From the NCBI GenBank assembly GCA_900542165.1, contig UQMM01000027.1, forward strand, positions 1 to 28,716: a stretch of DNA of 28,716 nucleotides, in the 5' to 3' direction. Shown one piece after another: positions 23,909 through 28,716 of this stretch. The number at the start of each line of letters is the position of its first letter. The first letter of the stretch is position 1. The notes under the pieces are model-generated. The model was given only the letters and a program-made list of their open reading frames with translations, was not told the DNA's origin and searched no databases. This stretch comes from an uncultured Collinsella sp. Lineage in GTDB: Bacteria; Actinomycetota; Coriobacteriia; Coriobacteriales; Coriobacteriaceae. The position numbers were made by a program, and so were the translations under genes.

Positions 23909-24937
23909 ATGGCCAACAAAGTCACCCTCAAGCAGATCGCCCAGGAGGTGGGGCTTTCCCCTTCGTCGGTCTCGCTTGTTCTCAATAATCGGCCCTGTCG
24001 CATCTCGGAAGAAAACCGCAAGCGCATCAAGGAGGTCGCGGCGCGCAACCACTATGTTCCTAACCAGATCGCGCGCAGCCTGGTCATGCGCGAGTCGCGC
24101 ACACTGGGCCTTATCGTTCCCAATATCGAGAGCCGCTTTTTTGCCTCGCTTGCCGGCAGCTTGGAAAAGCGCTGCCGCGAGGACGGTTACGCGCTCTTCA
24201 TTACCAGCTCGGGTGGAAGCGCCGATGACGATCTGGAACTGCTACGCCAGCTGGTGACGCGCGGCGTCGATGGTGTGTTCCTGGTCGTGGGCGACGAGTT
24301 CTCCGACGATCGCGCCCTGCGCGAGGAAGTGAGCCATCTGCCTATCCCTGCCGTGATGGTCGACCGCGCCATTGAGGGCCTCGAGTGCGACAAGGTGATG
24401 TTCGACCACGAGATGGGTGGCTACATGGCCACCCGCTATCTGATCGAGCAAGGCCACCGTCGCATCGCCTGTCTGGTTAACGCGCGTCGCTCCAATACGG
24501 GTCGCAAACGACTCGCCGGTTACGAACGCGCGCTGCGCGAGGTGGGGCTGCCCATCGACGCGCGCCTGGAGTTTGAGAGCGAATATTACATCCCGAGTGC
24601 CTATGAGGCCTCGGAGGCTGTGCTTGCAACCGATGCCACCGCCGTGTTCGCAAGCTCGGATAACATTGCCCTCGGTCTGCTCAAGCGCTTGCACGAGATG
24701 GGGAAGAGCATCCCAGGCGATATCTCGGTCGTAAGCTATGACAACTCGGCGGCCGACGTTCTCTTTGAGCCGGCGCTGACCGCGATTGAGCAGGATCCCG
24801 GTGTCCTCGCGGAGCATGCTTTTGGCTGCATGTCCAAGCGTCTTGCCGGTAGGGGCGGTAGGCGTGCCGAAGAGGTCGTTCTGGAGCCGGCGCTTATCGT
24901 GAAGGGCAGTGTGCTTGACCTTACCGAATATAGCTAA
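23909..24937 (+). CDS. LacI-family transcriptional regulator
   Basis: A 342-residue regulator. Residues 1-60 carry the LacI helix-turn-helix and hinge: VTLKQIAQEVGLSPSSVSLVLNN then NQIARSLVMRES. The rest is a periplasmic-binding-protein-like effector domain (GLIVPNIESRFFASLAGSLE, DGVFLV, GLLKRLHEMGKSIPGDISVVSYD). It probably represses a sugar-use gene set in response to a sugar or sugar phosphate that the sequence does not reveal. GGAAGGAG precedes the ATG. A TATACT -10 box is at 23868-23873, and an imperfect inverted pair (23803-23814 with 23837-23848) may be an operator, so autoregulation is possible. Confidence 0.92.
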   Translation: MANKVTLKQIAQEVGLSPSSVSLVLNNRPCRISEENRKRIKEVAARNHYVPNQIARSLVMRESRTLGLIVPNIESRFFASLAGSLEKRCREDGYALFITSSGGSADDDLELLRQLVTRGVDGVFLVVGDEFSDDRALREEVSHLPIPAVMVDRAIEGLECDKVMFDHEMGGYMATRYLIEQGHRRIACLVNARRSNTGRKRLAGYERALREVGLPIDARLEFESEYYIPSAYEASEAVLATDATAVFASSDNIALGLLKRLHEMGKSIPGDISVVSYDNSAADVLFEPALTAIEQDPGVLAEHAFGCMSKRLAGRGGRRAEEVVLEPALIVKGSVLDLTEYS

Positions 24938-24991
24938 GCGCACTTGTTTGTTTGCATAGATTGCATGCGGAGTGTCCGCTATTTGCCGGCG

Positions 24992-25064
24992 GGGCCGGGG
25001 CGCCTGCCTTGTTTTGAGAAGTTCGCGAAGCCCACTTCTCAAAACAAGGCAGGCGCCCCGGCCC
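24992..25064. repeat. Perfect 31-bp inverted repeat (hairpin D)
   Basis: Two perfect 31-bp arms (24992-25022 and 25034-25064) flank an 11-nt loop, with the palindrome TTCGCGAA at the tip. The core differs from elements A-C. There is no T-run. It lies in the 248-nt gap between the LacI gene and the next gene; nothing else is recognised in that gap. Confidence 0.88.
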
Positions 25065-25185
25065 TCGTCCGTAAACTCTTCCGCTGAGCGAGCCATAGGC
25101 GCCGCGCACCGATGTGATAAAGCGACGGCTTGAAATTGGTGCTATATTCAGCTTGAGTTGTTTAATGCTAGTACGGGAGGCTGAT

Positions 25186-25674
25186 ATGGGGCTGTTCAAG
25201 AAGAAAAACCCGCAGGATGCCTTTGATCCCGATGTGTTTACCATCACGGATACGATTTTGGACCCGCCGCGGTTTACGTTTTTGCCGGCTATCTACCAGG
25301 ATGCCACGCGTCGCAAGTGGGCCGTACATCAGCGCGGCGGCGAGCCGAAGATTTTTGACTATGCGGACGTGTTGCAGTGCGAAGTGGCCGAGGCAGGCGA
25401 TCCGGAGGCCGAGGAAGTGGTCTCAAAACAGGAATTTGCCCAGCGTATCCTGGTAAATCCCGCCAAGGCAGCAAAAATAAATGCCGCCAAGCGTAATATG
25501 TGTCTTGGTATGGGCGTTGTTGTGGCGGTTCAGACGGGAAAAGACGAGGTTTCCAAATTGGAGATTCCCGTTATGACCGACGAAGTCAAACGCGATTCAA
25601 GTCTATATAAGTCGTATCGGAATGTCGCCGAGAAGATCAAGGCCGAATTTGATGCCATGGGAGGGCTGGCCTAA
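25186..25674 (+). CDS. Small hypothetical protein
   Basis: A 162-residue soluble protein with no signal peptide or membrane segment. The ATG at 25186 has CGGGAGG upstream; a longer frame from 25114 is unlikely. It opens with a basic MGLFKKKN stretch. A RKWAVHQRGG..IFDYADVLQCEV segment and a late SLYKSYRNVAEKIKAEF helix weakly resemble small proteins that accompany DUF4428-type domains, which sense nothing known. No function is proposed. It precedes the GntR pair by 38 nt and could be cotranscribed. Confidence 0.7.
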   Translation: MGLFKKKNPQDAFDPDVFTITDTILDPPRFTFLPAIYQDATRRKWAVHQRGGEPKIFDYADVLQCEVAEAGDPEAEEVVSKQEFAQRILVNPAKAAKINAAKRNMCLGMGVVVAVQTGKDEVSKLEIPVMTDEVKRDSSLYKSYRNVAEKIKAEFDAMGGLA

Positions 25675-25712
25675 TTTTGGCGGCATACGTTTCTGAATGA
25701 GGAGTCTGTGCA

Positions 25713-26480
25713 ATGGCAGGCGAATCTTATGCAATTCCCCCCAAAGATCGTGCTGTTGAGGGAATTCTTTGGTATATCCAGCACCATCAGCTTGCCGGCG
25801 GCGATCGCCTGCCGGCCGAGCGCGTGCTGTGCGAAGAGATCGGCGTTTCGCGTACGGCGTTGCGCGCTGGTATCACGCGGCTCATCTCGTGTGGAACGCT
25901 CGAGAGCCGTCGCGGATCGGGTACGTATGTGTGTCCTCCCAAGCCGCTGAACATCTTTCAGGAAACGTATAACTTTTCCGATGCTGTGCGGACTGCCGGC
26001 CTGCACCCCTCTTCTCGTCTGGTTTCCACCGGGACCATCGAGGCGGATGAGGCGCTTGCCGACAAGCTTGGGGTGTCTGTAGGCGCTCCTTTACTCCGTA
26101 TGCAGCGCGTTCGACTTATTGAGGGCGAGCCGGCGTCAATCGAGACCGCTCACGTTAACCTGTCCCTGTGTCCCGCGCTTCCCGATCACGATTTTGAGTG
26201 TGAGAGCCTTTACGATGTCCTGCTCAAAGAAGGCGGCGTGCGTGTTGAGCATGGACGTGAGCATATTTCCATCTCGCGTTTGAACGCCGAGGAGGCCGAG
26301 CTGCTCCAGCAAGAAGAGGGAACGCCGGTGTTCTATGAGAGCTCGATCGAATTTGATAAGGACATGCGTTTTGTGGAGCATTGCAAATCGGTGATTTTGC
26401 CCACAAAGTTCCGCTTTGCCGATAACGGCGAAGAGAACGGCATGAGGAGCGTGGCAGGTGAACAATGGCTGAAACAGTAG
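25713..26480 (+). CDS. GntR-family regulator with UTRA domain (first of a tandem pair)
   Basis: A 255-residue regulator. Residues about 12-75 are a winged helix (LPAERVLCEEIGVSRTALRAGITRL, then SRRGSGTYV); residues about 95-240 are a UTRA effector domain. Such HutC-subfamily proteins typically sense sugar phosphates or amino acid derivatives. GAGGAG precedes the ATG. Its 3' end overlaps the next GntR gene by 16 nt in another frame, so the two are cotranscribed and may work together. The SIS genes downstream are likely targets. Confidence 0.88.
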   Translation: MAGESYAIPPKDRAVEGILWYIQHHQLAGGDRLPAERVLCEEIGVSRTALRAGITRLISCGTLESRRGSGTYVCPPKPLNIFQETYNFSDAVRTAGLHPSSRLVSTGTIEADEALADKLGVSVGAPLLRMQRVRLIEGEPASIETAHVNLSLCPALPDHDFECESLYDVLLKEGGVRVEHGREHISISRLNAEEAELLQQEEGTPVFYESSIEFDKDMRFVEHCKSVILPTKFRFADNGEENGMRSVAGEQWLKQ

Positions 26481-27178
26481 ATGCCACCCCGGTTTATATG
26501 CGCATTCGACGCCGCATCGAGGAACGTATCGAGCGCAGTATATATCCCACGGGTTCCATGATTCCGTCCGAAAAAGACCTTGCCGAGGAATTTGGTACGA
26601 CACGCTTGACCATCCGAAGCGCTGTCGATGAGCTGGTTCGGCGCGGGCAGATTCGCCGTGTTCGGGGAAAAGGTGCCTTTGTGGCGCAGAAAGTACCTGC
26701 TTTTTTTGAACGCACGGTCGGTTTCCGTGAATCGGTCCGTGCTTCGGGCGGCGAGCCGTCCGTCCGTATTCTCGCGCGTTCCAAGCGTTATGCGGGGCCA
26801 TATTACGCCGACCTGTTTGGCATCGCCGAGGACGACCTGCTCTATTCCGTTCGACGCCTGAACTGCATAAACGGTAGCCCCGTATCGATTGAGACGGCGC
26901 TGATTCCCTGCCTGCTGTTCCCAACCATCGAAGATATTGACGTGTCGGTCTTCAGTTTGTACGAGACCTATGAGATGCTGGGCCGAAAGCCAGTCATGGC
27001 ACAGGAAAAGCTCGATATCGAAGCGCTGGGCGCACGAGATGCCGGCCTCCTTGGACTGGAACAGGGCGATCTTGTTTTGCTTTTGGAATGCGTGAGCTAT
27101 GACGCGAGCGGTCAGGCTATCGAGTATGTAAAGTCCTTCAATCGTGGCGATACGGGCGGCTACACCTATACGTACTAG
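26465..27178 (+). CDS. GntR-family regulator with UTRA domain (second of a tandem pair)
   Basis: A 237-residue regulator of the same subfamily as its upstream neighbour. The winged helix spans about residues 10-75 (IPSEKDLAEEFGTTRLTIRSAV, RRVRGKGAFV) and the UTRA domain about 85-230. The start lies inside the end of the previous gene, indicating translational coupling. The two proteins are related but clearly diverged. It is followed by the SIS promoter region with an operator-like site at 27236-27243. Confidence 0.88.
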   Translation: MAETVDATPVYMRIRRRIEERIERSIYPTGSMIPSEKDLAEEFGTTRLTIRSAVDELVRRGQIRRVRGKGAFVAQKVPAFFERTVGFRESVRASGGEPSVRILARSKRYAGPYYADLFGIAEDDLLYSVRRLNCINGSPVSIETALIPCLLFPTIEDIDVSVFSLYETYEMLGRKPVMAQEKLDIEALGARDAGLLGLEQGDLVLLLECVSYDASGQAIEYVKSFNRGDTGGYTYTY

Positions 27179-27235
27179 CTGGTATTTTGTGAATAACGGC
27201 TGGGAAACTAACCAGTTTTGATCGTTGGGTCAGCT

Positions 27236-27243
27236 GTATATAC
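27236..27243. promoter_or_regulatory. GntR/HutC-type operator upstream of the SIS genes
   Basis: GTATATAC, within the palindrome TGTATATACA (27235-27244), fits GT-N-TA-N-AC exactly. It lies 129 nt upstream of the SIS start, downstream of the two GntR genes. Confidence 0.5.
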
Positions 27244-27301
27244 AACCTTACAGGGCTCAAAATCGACCGTTCGCCGATGGGGATAAATTAATCGACAAAG
27301 A

Positions 27302-27343
27302 GGTATCAAAAAGCCGTAACCTGTAACTGTGATTGGTATCAAA
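27302..27343 (+). repeat. Direct 9-mer repeats in the SIS promoter region
   Basis: GGTATCAAA occurs at 27302-27310 and again at 27335-27343, 33 nt apart, about three DNA helix turns. This spacing suits two dimers on one DNA face. The second copy ends 28 nt before the SIS start codon. Confidence 0.5.
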
Positions 27344-27371
27344 TACTAATGATTTGTTACGAGGTGAGACG

Positions 27372-28487
27372 ATGAAGATGCTCGATTACGTTCAGCTTGC
27401 CCATGTGCGTATGGGGGAGAACCTCGAGCGTTCGTCTGAGCTGGTAGCGCAGCTCGTTGATATTTTCCAGTCCGGTTCTTTTGACGCGCTGCGCATCGTT
27501 GCTTCGGGTTCGTCGCGCCATGCCGCCGATTGCGCCCGCGATTACCTGCAAGATGCCCTGCAAATGCAGGTGTCCGTTGTGACGCCCGAGGCCTTCGTTG
27601 ATTTTGAACACACCTATCCGCAGCATGCGCTCAACATTGCCGTTTCGCAGAGTGGCTATTCGACCAATACGATTGCGGCGCTCGATTACATGCGCGCACA
27701 CGATATGGCTGCAGTTGCGCTCACGGCAAACGTCGAGGCACCCATCAAGGAACACGCTGACATCGTTCTTGACTGCGGTGTGGGCGTCGAGTCGGTGGAC
27801 TTTGTGACTCTGGGCGTCGAGGTGCTCGTTGAGTACCTGGTGCTCTTTGGTATTTACGGCGGTCAGGCGCGCGGAACGATTGACGCCAAGGGCGTTGCCC
27901 AGCGTCTTGACGACCTGCGCGAGGCCATCCAGGCCAATGCCGTGATGTGCAAGACCGCCGAGGCATATGTCCAAGACCACATGCTCGAGCTTTCTGAGCA
28001 CACGCCCGCCATGGTCGTCGGCAACGGCCCCAACTATGGCGTTGCCGAAGAGGCGGCCCTCAAGCTGAGCGAGACCATCAAGATTCCTGCCATGCATCAC
28101 GAAGGCGAGGAGTTCGTCCACGGTCCCGAGATGCAGATCGTTCCGGGCTATCTGGTGTTTATCGTCGACGATCCGCAGGGGTCGGAGCGTCTTGCGAATA
28201 TCGCTGATGCGCTATCGAACGTTACGACAAAAACGGTGCTGCTCACGGCCCATCCCAAGGGTAGGGCTCACGAGGTTGCGGTGCCTCAGGTGGCTCCGCT
28301 GCTCAGCGCAATTCCCAATCTTGTGTTCTTCCAGACGATTGCGGCCATGATAGCCGAGCGTCTGAAGTCATGGGGCGTGCACCCGTATCTTGATGCCGTC
28401 TCCAAGCAAATGGAGGTCAAGGCAGAGGGCTACGAAGAGTCAGTCAATGCGCTTAAGGCCAAAGCGGCCGAGTGTTACGGAATGTAA
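27372..28487 (+). CDS. SIS-domain sugar isomerase/deglycase-like protein
   Basis: A 371-residue protein with two SIS (sugar isomerase) domains. The first has IVASGSSRHAADCARDYL and AVSQSGYSTNTIAAL (about residues 38-110); the second has MVVGNGPNYGVAEEAALKLSETIKIPAMHHEGEEFVHGPEM (about 213-255). This matches the GlmS C-terminal, AgaS and FrlB group, which act on phosphorylated amino sugars or fructosamines. A deglycase of sugar-amine (Amadori) phosphates is plausible because a second SIS gene follows and GntR regulators precede, but this is inference. GAGGTGAG precedes the ATG. An in-frame GTG at 27333 lacks support. Confidence 0.85.
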   Translation: MKMLDYVQLAHVRMGENLERSSELVAQLVDIFQSGSFDALRIVASGSSRHAADCARDYLQDALQMQVSVVTPEAFVDFEHTYPQHALNIAVSQSGYSTNTIAALDYMRAHDMAAVALTANVEAPIKEHADIVLDCGVGVESVDFVTLGVEVLVEYLVLFGIYGGQARGTIDAKGVAQRLDDLREAIQANAVMCKTAEAYVQDHMLELSEHTPAMVVGNGPNYGVAEEAALKLSETIKIPAMHHEGEEFVHGPEMQIVPGYLVFIVDDPQGSERLANIADALSNVTTKTVLLTAHPKGRAHEVAVPQVAPLLSAIPNLVFFQTIAAMIAERLKSWGVHPYLDAVSKQMEVKAEGYEESVNALKAKAAECYGM

Positions 28488-28547
28488 GCGGGTTTTGATG
28501 CCCATTGGCATGGGGGATGTGGAAACAACCCCAGAAAGGAGAGACAA

Positions 28548-28716
28548 ATGAAGGAAACCGAGAAGATCGAGATCATGCATTTCGACCAGGAGGGCTATCT
28601 CGAGGACGGCAAGGCGCTCTACGAGACCGGCAAGAAGATGACCGCGCTCGCCGACAAGGTTGCCGACGAGGGCTACGACGCCGTGTTCCTGATGGGCGTC
28701 GGCGGCACCTGGGACG
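28548..28716 (+). CDS. SIS-domain protein, N-terminal part (cut by window end)
   Basis: The first 56 codons are present. They include the sequence YLEDGKALYETG, then ADKVADEGYDAVFLMGVGGTW, typical of the start of FrlB/GfrF-like SIS deglycases. AGAAAGGAG precedes the ATG. It lies 60 nt after the previous SIS gene and is probably in the same operon. The catalytic residues lie outside the window. Confidence 0.7.
   Translation, partial: MKETEKIEIMHFDQEGYLEDGKALYETGKKMTALADKVADEGYDAVFLMGVGGTWD

Overview
The window looks like chromosomal DNA from a Collinsella-type coriobacterium (Actinomycetota, gut anaerobe). This is inferred from the moderately high GC content, strong Shine-Dalgarno (SD) sites, the coriobacterial flavour of the proteins and the carbohydrate-centred gene content. 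No rRNA or phylogenetic marker is present to prove it. There is no phage, transposase or CRISPR array. The content is mostly ordinary genes, but the intergenic DNA is unusually structured.

Layout. 1-2435: a partial palindromic element, then a promoter, a short Ile/Val-rich leader ORF and an intrinsic terminator ahead of a CstA-family transporter. 2540-4720: a chimeric protein with a JetD-like Toprim C-terminus, followed by a second palindromic element. 4926-5133: a tRNA-like remnant facing a complete tRNA-Gln. 5172-9805 (minus strand): a CwlM-like protein with a degenerate amidase region, a polyprenyl diphosphate synthase, and a glucose/maltose-type PTS EIICB fused to a HAD phosphatase. 10030-15421 (plus strand): a TreR-like GntR regulator and a complete sugar ABC importer (Tat-type lipoprotein, two permeases, ATPase). 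15422-15878: a gene-free stretch with three regularly spaced 57-nt inverted repeats. 15879-21062 (minus strand): glycogen phosphorylase, 4-alpha-glucanotransferase and galE. 21329-25674: a Tat-exported CHAP hydrolase, a third palindromic element, murB, a LacI regulator, a 31-bp hairpin and a small unknown protein. 25713-28716: two overlapping GntR regulators and two SIS-domain genes, the second cut by the window end.

How the genes fit together. The middle of the window is an alpha-glucan/maltodextrin module: PTS import, ABC import, MalQ and GlgP to process the sugar, and GalE to link to UDP-sugars. GT-N-TA-N-AC sites (the HutC/TreR-type GntR operator pattern) lie upstream of the PTS, its adjacent regulator, the ABC operon and malQ. 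This suggests one regulon run by the regulator at 10030. A further site of this type precedes the SIS genes near 27236, where the two downstream GntR proteins are the likelier binders. The SIS pair resembles sugar-amine (Amadori product) deglycases, but the substrate is not shown by the sequence.

The most novel signals are structural. A family of three elements shares a 69-nt core (length checked in the two complete copies) with compensatory base changes; those two copies carry long perfect but mutually different arms. There is also the triple 57-nt repeat with a constant 27-nt spacer, the PTS-HAD fusion, and the stand-alone JetD-like Toprim protein.
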